Assembly: GCA_008692225.1 (NCBI GenBank)
Contig: VICG01000017.1
Coordinates: forward strand, 124,001-188,000
Source of the DNA: Monilinia fructicola
Taxonomy: Eukaryota; Ascomycota; Leotiomycetes; Helotiales; Sclerotiniaceae
Reading direction: 5' to 3'
DNA length: 64,000 bases
Shown here: positions 11,107-22,400 of the stretch, piece by piece
How positions within the stretch are numbered: the stretch's first letter is position 1
How the letters are laid out: every line of letters starts with the position of its first letter
The notes under the pieces: generated by a model
The model's database searches: none
The model's input: the letters and a program-made list of their open reading frames with translations, nothing else
What the model was told of the DNA's origin: nothing
Position numbers and translations under genes: made by a program

Positions 11107-12506
11107 ATGAATCTTCACCCTCAACCTTTACTATTACCTAACTCACCAAACACCATTCTCATCTTCAACCATCTCACCAAGAACCTCAACTCCCGTTCTC
11201 GTTTCACTTGGCTTCCACAACATAATGTCATCTTTGAGACTTTCGTTAAGAATCATGATTTGGAAGAGGTAAATTGTCTAGAGACATCGAATTATCCGAT
11301 CGAGGGTTTATTGAAAGATTTGGACTTGGAGAAGTATCAAGGGTTGGAGACTAAGGATGGTGTGGATGTGATGGGATTGGTGATAGGAAAGGTGCGAAAT
11401 AAACTGAGAAGGGTAGAAAAAGGAATGAGAGGATGGAAGGAGAGAGTGAAGGGAAGAGATGCGAAAGGGATGAATCAAATGTCATCTACATCTGCAACTC
11501 AATCATCTACACAACTAACAACTACAACCCCAATCACAACCGCTACCAAATCCACATCCACACAACCAACAATCACATCCTTCTTTCCTTTCTCTTCCTC
11601 TTTGTCTACCTCTTTATCTTCTTCTTCTTCCCTTAGATCAAGTTCCATCACCAATCAGTTCAATCATCTTGATCTAGATGCGAAAACTACATCTACATCT
11701 ACATCAACCATCCCATTAACACCCTCAACCACCAAGCACAAAACCAGAAAGTCGAAAAAAAAGAAACAAGGGAAAAGAGACAAAGAAGCAAAGAAGGAAT
11801 ATGAATAATGATGACGATGATGATGATGATGATGATGATAATGACGGCAATAAATCAATAGATACGATCGTTCATCAAACAGCTCAATGGGCACAGTGAG
11901 TAGAATTCTTTCTTACATCCCTCTCACATCTCTTAACGCCGGCAGAAACTGAAGGAACGACTAGAAAGTTAATTCATGCATATGCTGACAAACCATCAAC
12001 AGTGAACAACGCAGACATCAACGACAAGGTTATCCCCCCATCTCCTCGCCTTCAAACAGTTCCTCCCCTTCCTCTTCTACCTCATATCCCAGTTCATCAA
12101 TCGACGATTCAAGCTCACGATCAATGATATCATCTCGACGATCACATCGTTCCGGGGGTACGAGGAAAAGGGTACGGGGTATCAAAATGTGGAATGGAGA
12201 AGGTGGATGAGGTGAACGAGGATGAAAATCGCACCCGCGGGAAACACACAACATCAAACAAATCCCAACATCCCAATCTCGATGTACGGGATGAATACGG
12301 GGATGTTAGGGTTAAGTGGCATGGGAACGGCAGCATTGACGTCACCATTTGGACTTTTGGGGTTGCGAGCTCGGCAGGGCATGGGGATGTCGGAGGCGAT
12401 GTTGAAGGAGAATATATTTGGGTTTTTGAAGGGGGATTGTGATGGGGATGGGGATGAAGAGATTTGGAGGAGGGTGGAGAAGGTGGTGAAGGGGCTGAGG
12501 GGGTAA
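11107..12506 (+). CDS. Unnamed protein with domain shared with the island 2 gene
   Basis: I chose ATG 11107; an in-frame ATG at 10999 is possible. The domain at residues about 32-110 opens FTWLPQHNVIFETFVKNHDL and contains YQGLETKDGVDVMG. The same layout is found in the gene at 27455-29590, so the two are paralogous. The FxWxP helix looks SANT/Myb-like, but DNA binding is inference. Next come a Ser/Thr-rich tail and a Lys-rich, NLS-like segment. Frame breaks near the A8 run at 11755-11762: the first frame stops at 11808, while the +1 frame continues through an Asp run. That frame crosses an intron (11896-12002) into a Ser-rich exon reaching RKRVRGIKMWNGEGG. The C-terminus (about 12222-12506, with NPNIPISMYGMNTGMLGLSG) is in yet another frame, so one further break or intron near 12150-12220 is unresolved. 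Confidence 0.6.
11809..11840. repeat. (GAT)n coding microsatellite
   Basis: About ten GAT units just after the TAA of the first frame. In the +1 frame they encode an Asp run leading into SIDTIVHQTAQWA and the splice donor at 11896. Confidence 0.75.
11896..12002 (+). other. Predicted 107-bp intron
   Basis: Donor GTGAGT at 11896, branch-like GCTGAC at about 11983-11988, and acceptor CAACAG ending at 12002. Splicing joins TGG-GCA-CA to TGAACAACG and keeps the Ser-rich frame open for more than 60 codons. A competing acceptor at 11945 (GGCAG) leads to a frame that stops sooner. Confidence 0.65.
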
Positions 12507-13045
12507 TGAGGGGGGCGAAGAGGGATGGAGGGGTTGAAAGGTGATGAAGTGAGAGTGTATGTAGCTCTAGGAAATGAAACGGAATTAAATGAAATGTAAA
12601 GTTTTTGTAAGATTTTGCTTGTAGTAGAAGGTTCCGCCAACTGAAACACACTAATCAACCTTAGTGGTGATATACGTAACTAATATATAGTGTATATATT
12701 ATATGTATATTATTTAGAAATTTCTACATTATATATAGATCGTATAGAGATTGTTAAAAGATATTTTAAACATTTTATATAAAAAATAAAAAACTAAATC
12801 GATGATTATCTAGGTATATTATATATTTATTATATAATTAAATGTTTTTTAATCAAAATTATATATACTACTATTGTATTATAGGGAATACGATATTAAA
12901 TTCTATTTGCAAAACTATTTAAAAATATATTTAAGCTTTAATATAATTTTCTTTAATATGATTTATGTATTTATTATATAGAAGTTTTATAGAATGTAGA
13001 AATTATATATTATATAAAACTTTATAATATATATAACTAACTTGA
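12507..13045. other. Right edge of gene island 1 into AT-rich sequence
   Basis: Ordinary composition continues to about 12665, probably the 3' flank of the plus-strand gene. It then falls abruptly into TATATA-rich degraded sequence. No further gene seen. Confidence 0.45.
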
Positions 13046-14461
13046 CCGAGCTCCGTGTATCATACATGTCCCTATATCTTATACGTCTTTTAAAAAGTCG
13101 AAAATTAATAAATAAAGTTAATTAAAAAAAAACTTATTAATATATAAATATAAAATTTGAATATTTGATATTTTAAATAGTATTATATAAGAAGATTATA
13201 AAATTAAATATATTAAAATATTGATTATAATTTTAAAAATATATTTATTTAATTATTATAAAAATGAAATAACTTTTTAAAAATTATAAAAAAAAGTATT
13301 TTTTCTTTAAATAATATTTTTCATTATATAAAAACTTTAAATAATTGAAAGAAAACTTAAAAAATTTATAAAGATTTGAAGATTATATTAAATATAATTT
13401 ATTAAAAATTAATAACTGAAAAAATATTTATTAAAAATAGATTTATTATAAGAAAATAAAGATTTTTTGATAAAAGAATAAAATTTTATAAAATATTCAT
13501 TAAAAATTTTATATTTAATAAAACAATTTAAGATCTTAATGATAATAAAAAAAAAGAGTATATTATAAAAAATATAAGAAAAGCTTATTATTCTTATATT
13601 ATATAATATATAATATTCTTTTTAGAAATAAAGGTTCTTTTATTATACATATAAATTAATTAAGATTTTTATAAAAAGAAAATCGAAAAATTTTATAACT
13701 TTAATTTAATATCGAATTTCAAGGATTTATCTTTCAATATTAATATTACTTTTTATATACTAATCGGTATAGAAAATTAACAATTTAAACTCTAAAATTT
13801 TTATTCATAACAACTATATAATTCTTTATTTCAAAAAAACTTATATATAATAAATTTATATAATAATAATTAAAATATATTATTCTTATATAATATGATA
13901 TATGATTGTACTCTTTATTTTTAATTTGATTTTATTTTTCAAATTAATCTAGATTTTTAATAATTATTTAAATTTAATTTAAAATAAGTTCTCTTAATTA
14001 AAAACTATTTTTAAATTATGTTTTTATGTATTTATTTTATCAAAATCTATATTTATTAATATTATTCTAATATAATACTTTGTTTAGTTATTTTAATTTG
14101 TTTTTAAATCTTTTTTATTTTTAATCTTTAAAATTCAATATCAAAATCGAATTATGATATTTTAAAGAAATTTAAAATATAGATATTAAACTATAAATAA
14201 TAAAAACAATAAAAATAAAATAAAATCTTTTAAAATATTTTATTCTTCATTTTATAAATAAAATATTAAATAAATCTTTTTATTATTTTATTAATATATA
14301 ATATTTTGTATTTAAAAAATCAATATTATGATCCATTTATTTTAATTTATATCTATAAAGAATTTTACGTTATTTTAATAATTAATTAATTTATAATTAT
14401 TAATTTTCGAAAATGTTAAAACGTATAAGATATAGGAGCGTGTATAATATAGAGAGCTCGA
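13046..14461. mobile_element. Decayed inverted-repeat element of about 1.4 kb
   Basis: The left end reads CGAGCTCCGTGTATCATACA and continues through CCTATATCTTATACG and TCGAAAATTAATAA. The reverse complement of the right end matches over about 70 bp with several transitions. The interior is fully AT-degraded. The size would suit a Tc1/mariner-type element, but no transposase residues are visible and no clear target duplication was found. Confidence 0.55.
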
Positions 14462-15034
14462 TTATACACCTCGTATATATATCGTATATAAATGTCTATT
14501 ATATATACAAATTATATTATATAGATATTATATATAAATTATATATATTATAATGTATATTGTATATACATTATATTATGATTTCGTATAGGTCCACTAA
14601 GGAACTAACTCATCGAATCTAGTTGGGTCACCGCTATTTAGTCGTAATCCTCTATTTCTATTATTATTCTTTTTTTTGATTTAATATTAATATTAAAATC
14701 AAATATAATAGTTGTATTTGATAACTATAGTATTTTATTAATAATATATTATAAAAAATTTATAAAACCCCTTTATTCAAATCTTATAAAAATATTTATA
14801 ATATTTATAAAATTTACTTTTTTGAATTTCTTTTTTAGAGGAATTATTTTATAACTAATTAATGTTTTTACCTTTAAGAGAAAAAGTTCTTTAATATAAT
14901 AATTTTTAGAATAATATAAAATATTTCATATTATATATTATATTTTAAGTTTTAAAATATAAATCAATGATTGAATGAATTACTTCTAAAAGAATACATT
15001 AGTATAAGTATTATGTAATATATCATCTTCTATA
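14462..15034. other. AT-rich interval with a small unmutated patch
   Basis: No gene. At about 14585-14660 a patch of near-normal composition (with GTTGGGTCACCGCTATTTAG) stands out from the degraded surroundings. It is too short to classify. Confidence 0.4.
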
Positions 15035-15037
15035 GTC

Positions 15038-15320
15038 CACTAGTGGGTGTATAGACTCATAAAACGAAAATATACTTAATGGATTTCAATGAAAAATAAC
15101 ATCAAGTATTTCAATTTTAAAAATATTAATCTTAACGTATATCAATTGTTATAAAACTACTTATTTTTATAAAAAAATATATAAAGGATATTATATATTT
15201 TAAAGATTTTAAGAATCTCGAAGATTAAGTTTATAGTATTATAATAAAACGAAAGATTGCATTTTAACATATATAAATATCGACACTTTAGCGTTTTATG
15301 AGTCCGTGCACCCACTAGTG
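15038..15320. mobile_element. CACTA-type MITE (family Z), copy 1
   Basis: 283 bp with terminal inverted repeats of about 29 bp starting CACTAGTGGGTG and containing GACTCATAAAACG. It is flanked by the 3-bp duplication GTC (15035-15037 and 15321-15323). Ends beginning CACTA together with 3-bp target duplications are the hallmarks of the CACTA/EnSpm superfamily. It has no coding capacity. A second copy in opposite orientation lies at 35651-35928. Confidence 0.85.
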
Positions 15321-15323
15321 GTC

Positions 15324-15845
15324 TTTAATATTTATTATTTTCAAAGTATATATTATTATTGTTTTTAGATAAATATCAATCAAATCACTTTAAAAGATTT
15401 TGTATTATAGAAAAGATAGTTTATAATAATAAAGTAATATTATTATAGAATGATTCAAATGAATAATAAATAGAGAAAAGAATATTAATATATTTTTCTA
15501 TAAAGAATCCTTGTTTAATATTATTATAAATATATTTAATTTTATTAAAAATTAAAATAAAGATACAAAAATAATAAAACCTAGATTTAGTAAATACAAC
15601 TTTAATTATACTCATTATTATATATAATGTTTATTATTCAATTTAAACATACCTTTATAATAAAAAATCATTATAATTTAATAAAGATATAAAATAAAAA
15701 TATTAAAAGAAATTATAAAGAAGAAAAAAGACATTTTATAATAAAGAGATTTTTTATTAAACTTATATAAGATGATAATCAATCCTTGAGAAAACTAAAT
15801 AACATCTCTTAATACTATAAAAGGTTTATAGATATTAGATTAATA
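15324..15845. other. AT-rich interval, nothing recognised
   Basis: Degraded AT-rich sequence between two small transposons. An open stretch on the minus strand at 15421-15615 has only low-complexity I/N/K/Y/F codons and is not supported as a gene. Confidence 0.5.
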
Positions 15846-16691
15846 TAAGTCGCTTACCCCTCTTCTCGCCACCCCCCCCTATTTGGCCAACATTTCACAC
15901 CAAAAACAGCTATTTTAATGTATTAATAATTCAATGAATAATTAATATAATAAGTTGAAAACTTAATAAATCATTTAATATATAACAATTAATAAATTTT
16001 AAAAATTTTAAATCTTTCGCGATTTTTTTATCAAGAATAATAAAAGATTATAGAAAATTAAAATTTTTGGTTGTACATTTATAAGGAAATCACATACAAA
16101 ATTGAAACTTTGAAAAAGAAATTGATAACTTTTGAACAAATATAATTAAAAATAATTTATAAATTTTTAAAAAATTCATTTGTTAATATATAATAGATAA
16201 TATATTTAAATTATATAAAGTAATTTGTAATTTTTGAGTAAATCAAGATTATAAATTTTTTATTTTAAAATTTTATCGTTAAAATCTAAGAATCTAGATT
16301 AAACATTTATTATAAAATAATATATACTATTGAAATAACAAGTTTAATTGAAATTAATTGTAAGATTCTTTAAAAATAAATAGATTATTTTTAGCTATTT
16401 TTATTAACTAAATATTGATTTTTTTTAGAGATTTTAATTTTGTATAGGATTTATATATATAAATTAAAAATTGGAATTTGAATTTTCTATAATCTTTTAT
16501 TACTCTTTGTACAAAAATTGCAAAAATTTAAGATTTTTAGAATTTATTAATTATTATAACTTAAAAGATTTATATAATTTTAAGTTTATTATATTAATTA
16601 TTTATTAAGTTATTAATACGGTAAAATGACCGTTTTAAGTATGAAATGCTGGCCAAACAGGGGGGTGGCGAGATGTAGGGTAGGCGACTTA
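15846..16691. mobile_element. Family Y foldback element, copy 1
   Basis: 846 bp including flanking TA dinucleotides. The ends read AGTCGCTTACCCCTCTTCTC and its near reverse complement, ending GGGTAGGCGACT. The inverted similarity extends well inward on both arms (for example AATAAAAGATTATAGAAAA against TTTTCTATAATCTTTTATT), so almost the whole element is an imperfect palindrome. G/C-rich ends are retained while the arms are AT-degraded. There is no coding capacity. Other copies: 25208-26042, 37432-40709 (interrupted), 39439-40286 and 44581-45416. Confidence 0.88.
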
Positions 16692-18883
16692 ACAATTGCT
16701 ATGAGAAATCCAGAACTTGATAATAGATTTAAAATATAAATCTAATATATATAATTAATAGTATTGACATGAAAAATAGATTTAAACTTAAAATATTATT
16801 AATATTTAATAAATGCATATCGAATACATATTTTTAAAATTCGAGAATTGTATAATTTTAAAGAATATTTATAATAAAGTAAAACAAATCGTTCTAATAT
16901 AAAATTATATTATAAAACTAGTAAAATATAAGATTAAATAAATTAAAACAAATATAAATAGTAGAAATAATTTAAAGGTTTAGAATTAATATTTATTAAA
17001 ATAATAACTTATAAATAATATAGATCAATAAATATTAGTATAAAAACAGATTTTAAAATATAAAATATAAAGATTAAAGATAAACAATAAAACTTTATTC
17101 ATTATTTCAAAATGTTATTTATAAAATACATTCTAATTATATAAACGCTAATTAATTATACTAAATTGAAAATTTCTATTATTATAAAAGATACTAATTA
17201 AAATATATATTAATTATAATAACTTATTATTAATTATTTTCAAAAGTTTAAAGATAATAATATGAGATATAGAAAGCTTTATTCAAATAAAAAATAAAAT
17301 TTTCCTAAAATTAGATCAATTCGAGAATTGTAATTTAGATACAAAAATATTTTAAATAAAACATATTATAGAATATAATATTATTAAAGAAAAGAAAAGA
17401 ATTTCTCTTTTTAGATATATTAATAAAATACTATAAAAAGTCCTATAATAAAAATATATAATTCTATTATGAAAAAAGATTATTAAATCAAAAGTTACTT
17501 GAATAAATCAAAAAATAAGAAGCTTTTTTAAGATTAAAGATTATAGAACATAAATAAATCAATTCTTAATTAATTAAGTTAGAACTAATAAAGGATTATA
17601 ATATTTTTTGGATAATATATATTAATTAATCAATTATAAATAAAAAAATATTTAAAAAAGATTAAGTATATTATATTATTATACAAAAAAAATAAAAAGA
17701 ACTATAATAAAAATTGGTCATCATATTAATACTATATAAGTAATACTAAATTTCAAAACTTTATTACTATTAGGCTTATATAAAGAAAATGCTATATTAA
17801 AACGTTTTGATAATTAAAAATATATATAATTATCTTTATATTATAGATACTTAATTGATATTTCTAATAATAAAAATTATATTTATAGAAAAGAAATAAA
17901 ATAAATTATACTTCTAATAATAATAAGTTTAGGAATTATAGCAGATTTTATTAGCTTAAAAACAATTAAACTAATTAAGTATAAGATTGTTATTATATAT
18001 TGTTTTATAATATAAAATGCGAATAAAAAGAAAAAAATATTGATTTTAAATATAATAAAGAGAGTAATAGAATTCAATTGTTTATTCTTTAAAGTATAAA
18101 AAATTAATAATCTTTTACAAAATGCTTTTGTATACAACGAATATTTTCGTGGATTATTATTCTTAAACCAATATTATATAATAATAAATTAAAAAAGCAT
18201 AAAATTTTAAGTCAAATAATAAAGAGATATTTCTAGAAATACAAAACTTTTTTAAATTATAAATATTATATTAGAATATAAGAATGAAAACTATAAAAGA
18301 AAAGAAAGATTCTTTATTATATATATAATAGTATTTTTTATATCAATAAAACATTCGGATTTAAAATCGATTATAAAAAATATTAAAACAAACCCTAAAC
18401 GAATATTAAGAATTTACTAAAATATTTAATAAAGTTAAAGCGAAAAGATTTCATTTATATAAACTAAAAATAAACTATAAAATTATATTATATTTAGATA
18501 TTATATCATCATTTAATTCGATTTATAATTTTTAAAAATTAAAACTAAAAATATTAGAAGAATATATTTTAGAAATAATATAATTAAGATTTATTAAATT
18601 CATTTAATTAAAAATGAATACATTAATATTATTTATAAGAAAAAGGATATCTTAAAATTAAAATTCTATATATATTAATAGGATATCAATATAATAACAA
18701 TCTTAAATAAATAATTGATTCCCTTAATATTAGGAATATTTAGTATATTAAGAAAAGTAATTTTTCTTATAAAGCTAAATTTAAGAGATATTTATAATCT
18801 AATATAAATATATAAAGAAAATAAAAAAAGAATAGCATTTTATAATAAGTTAAGCTTTTTTGAATATTTAATAATATTATTTA

Positions 18884-19045
18884 TATCACGATCACATACT
18901 AGAGCGAATCAATAGAGGTCAGTTAACTAGAATAAGAAAGCTAAAGAGGGAAGAGATCTCTAGGGGACCTAGAGATCTCTTATATGTACAGTATCGCTTA
19001 GCGTGATGAGATATCACGTGCCTTAGGCACGTGATATTCGTCACA
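18884..19045 (-). mobile_element. Unmutated solo LTR inside the gypsy RT
   Basis: 162 bp of near-normal composition. On the minus strand it begins TGTGACGAATATCACGTGCC and ends GATCGTGATA. It is flanked by the 5-bp duplication ATTTA (18879-18883 and 19046-19050). It carries two strong palindromes: 18952-18980 (13-bp arms containing AGAGATCTCTAGG) and 19011-19037 (12-bp arms, ATATCACGTGCC). No internal element sequence remains, so it is a solo LTR left by recombination. It lacks the heavy mutation of its host element, so it probably arrived later or escaped RIP by being short. Confidence 0.85.
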
Positions 19046-19119
19046 ATTTAAATCATATAGTATATTAGTTATTTCTTAAGTTTATATCAATTAATATTCA
19101 AAACAATTTATAAAGAAGC

Positions 19120-19911
19120 TACTCGGCCGGGTTTTAAAAGAGACATACGCAAAAATATAACTTATAATTATTTAACGGAACCTTAAAATAATTTTATAAA
19201 ATTTATAAATATTATAGATTTAGTATTTTTATATATGCTATGAAAGTTTTATATTATAAAACCTAATATTTGATGTATAATAAAATGTATGAATACTAAA
19301 AATTTAAAAAGAAATTAGAGATTTATATAAATATAAAATAGTTTAACGAATATTATAGTTAAACTTAAAAGATTCTATTAAATAATATTATAAAAGCTAA
19401 ATTTTTAAATGATTTATTTTAGAATTTCATTAATTTGATTTAATATTTAAAATATATATTAATAAAATTAAAAAATATAGGAAAATTTACAAGTTCTAAA
19501 AAGATAAATTCGCTTTTTTAGATTATATAAGCATGTTTTTTTTATTAAAATTTTAAATTTTTTGGTTTTTATATAAATATATATATTAATATAATGAATA
19601 ATATTAAATTCTAAAAAATATCTCATAAAACTTTAAAGCATATACTATCTTTTTTATAATTTTATCTATTAAAATTTGTATATTATTAAATTTAAAATTA
19701 ATATATTAATAAATTATAAAACTCTTTAAAACCACTAATTTTATAATATTATTATCCTTTTAAAAATAGTTTTTATAATATAAAAGCCTTATAGAAAAAC
19801 GTTAAAATGCTAAATCTATTATATATATAAATTTTATAAGATTATGTTAAAATTTCGTTGAATAATTATAAGTTTTATATTCGCTTATATCTCTTAAAAC
19901 GCGTCCGAATA
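19120..19911. mobile_element. Family X TA-inserting MITE, copy 1
   Basis: About 790 bp with ends CTCGGCCGGGTTTTAAAAGA and, on the right, TCTTAAAACGCGTCCGA. It is flanked by TA on both sides (19120-19121 and 19910-19911). Inverted similarity continues inward for about 100 bp (TATAACTTATAATTATT). It splits the gypsy RT within the codons of the YxDD region. No transposase frame is present. Other copies: 37926-40370 (interrupted), 38333-39130 and 60515-61305. Confidence 0.88.
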
Positions 19912-22400
19912 ATGATATTTTACTCTAAAGAATAAAAAAGAATATGGTAATTATACTAAATAAGTATTAAAATAATTATTCGAATGAAAGTTATTTTAAA
20001 AACTCAAAAAATGCTAATTTGAAATTAAAGAGATTATATTCCTTAGACATATAATATCTAATAAAAAGATAACTATATATTTAATGAAAAAAAATTATTA
20101 ATTAATCATTTTTAAAAAAATGTTTAAGAAATTCTTTTTTTAGTTTTTTTGCGATTTCTCTAAATATTCTATATTATCTTATAACAAAAATAATATTAAC
20201 AATTATAAATTTAACAAAAAGAAAATCAAATTTAATTAATTAAAAAATTATAAAATAATATTTTAAAGATTTTAAAATGTTTTTATTAGAGTATTATTAT
20301 TTAACTATTTTGTTATAACATTAATATATTCTCTAGAAATGAATATCTTAATAAAAGCATTATATAATATTTAATTTTAAAAACAAATAAACGAATATAA
20401 ATACTTTATTACGTTTTATTTAAAGAAAACTAATACTAATAGAAATCAATTATAAAGTTCTTCATTTAAAACTATTAATTATTATAAAATTAATAAACCA
20501 TTAAAGATATTTCCTTAAAGAAATATAATATTAAATAATTATAATAATAGATATTATATAAATCTAGAGGATTTTATAACATTAGGGTATTAATAGAAAA
20601 ACAAAAAATAAGTAATAATACTATTAAAAAAAGATTCTATAATTATTTACAAACTAAGAAAAAGTGATTTAATAAATGAAATTTATACTTAGATATAAAT
20701 AATTGATTAAATCTATTATATACAATTATAATAAACGCTAACTTCATTTATGAAAAAAGAAAACATTATATATTAAATAAATTGAAAAAAAGAATAATAT
20801 AAAATTGTATTATAAAAAAAGAAAATTTACAATTATTCTGTTTTTATTAATAATAAGTTAAGAAAATATTATAATAAAGTTAAAATATAAAGAAACTTTA
20901 GTTGTATTGATTAAAATAACATAATTAGTATATTTAAACTATATAGAAGAGAAATTTATTATATATAATAATGTATAATATTATAAAAGTATTAAACTAT
21001 ATATATTATTAAATAAGCGATTATATAAAGTATTATTATAGGCATTTTATAATCTACAAATGAAAAGCTATTTTAAATAAAAAGTAATAATAAATGATAG
21101 AAAAAATATACTAAAAAGAAATATATATAAATACAATAGATTATATAAGATTTTATATAATTTATTGAAAACAAACTTTTATATAAAAAGAAGATTATAG
21201 GATTAGCATTAATATCAATCTCAAAAAGATTATAAGATAATTTATTAATGGATTTAATTATTAATTTATTAATATTATAATTTAAAAGGGATTTTAGTAA
21301 TAGAAAAATAAAAAAAGATATACTCTTATATTTAGTTTATAATTATATTCTAATAATAATCAATAAATTTATTAAGGGAATAGGATTTATTCTAATTGAA
21401 GAGAATATAATAATAATTCAATTTGTATTTATCTTTATTCGAATAATAATAACAAAATATATAATATCAGATTTAATTATTTTGAATATAATGAATCTAT
21501 TTATTAATGCTTTTCAAATAATTTTAAGAATTTATTTCAATATAATCTAAAAGGTTTTTATAGTTTTTTATTTATAAACAAATGGATTTAGTAAATAAAT
21601 AAACTATATTATAAAAGTGTATATTAAATCTTTTATTGATTATAAGTAAAACAATTAGATAAGTCTTTCATTTATAATAAAATATACATATAGTTTCATA
21701 TTAATATTAATTATAAATATATTTTCTTATTGAAAGTAAATAGTAAATAAATATTATTGTTTTTTAATTAATAAAAATATATAAACAAAATTAGAAGATA
21801 TTTTTTAATTAATGAAGAAATTAAAGTTATTATTCATTTATAATTATAATTAAAAAACTTATTTACATTTAAACTTTCATAGTAAGGTATTATAGTACAA
21901 AGTATAAACCCTCAATATCTAAAGTATAGGATATAATCTAATTAATAATTAAAAATATATTTCTAAATAGAAAGTATACTAAATTCGGCTGTAAAAATAT
22001 AGATTTATTTTAAATGATTAAAAGTATAAGGCTATAAACCTATAAATTGAAATTTTTATATTGTTTTTAATATTAATGTTCTAATATTATATAAAATAAT
22101 TAATTATATAAACCTTTTAAACAAAACTAAAAAGATAATAGAGTATAAGATTGTATAAAATATATAATATGAAAATATTAATTTTATATAGTATATAAAA
22201 AGGATTCTTGATTTTAGAATAAAAAGAAAATAAAGGAAACTAGAGATTTATATTAAATAAAAGGATTGTTTAAATGATAAAAATATATACTAAAAGCTAA
22301 AGATTCTAATAAACGCTTTAAAAATTAGAGGAATTCTTTAAATTGTTTCTATTTACTACAAAAGCTTTTATATAAAAAACTCAAAATTTAGAATAAGAAA

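Larger units (their letters stand above)
16692..22400 (+). mobile_element. RIP-degraded Ty3/gypsy chromovirus, nested insertions
   Basis: Pol domains appear in order on the plus strand. RT is at about 18630-18880 (LKLKFYIY ... IFLIKLNLRDIYNLI ... SFFEYLIILF, matching 'LRLCVDYR..N ... FTKLDLR.AY ... FEYLVMPF'). RT resumes after insertions with NDILL from 'YLDDIL' at about 19911. RNase H spans about 20130-20520 and integrase about 21230-21740 (LLMDLIINL, IIINKFIKGIGFI, IISDLIILNIMNLFINAF, KQMDLVNK). A chromodomain is at about 22190-22350 (IYIKWKDCLNDKNIY). It is interrupted by a solo LTR (18884-19045) and by MITE X (19120-19911). Flanking LTRs were not identified, so the outer limits are approximate. 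Confidence 0.82.

Noticed and set aside
17883..18137. Minus-strand 84-codon hydrophobic open frame, and similar frames at 22791-22973, 35275-35583 and 62558-62782
   Set aside because: Composed of I, L, N, K, F and Y as expected of random AT-rich DNA, and each overlaps a degraded mobile element.
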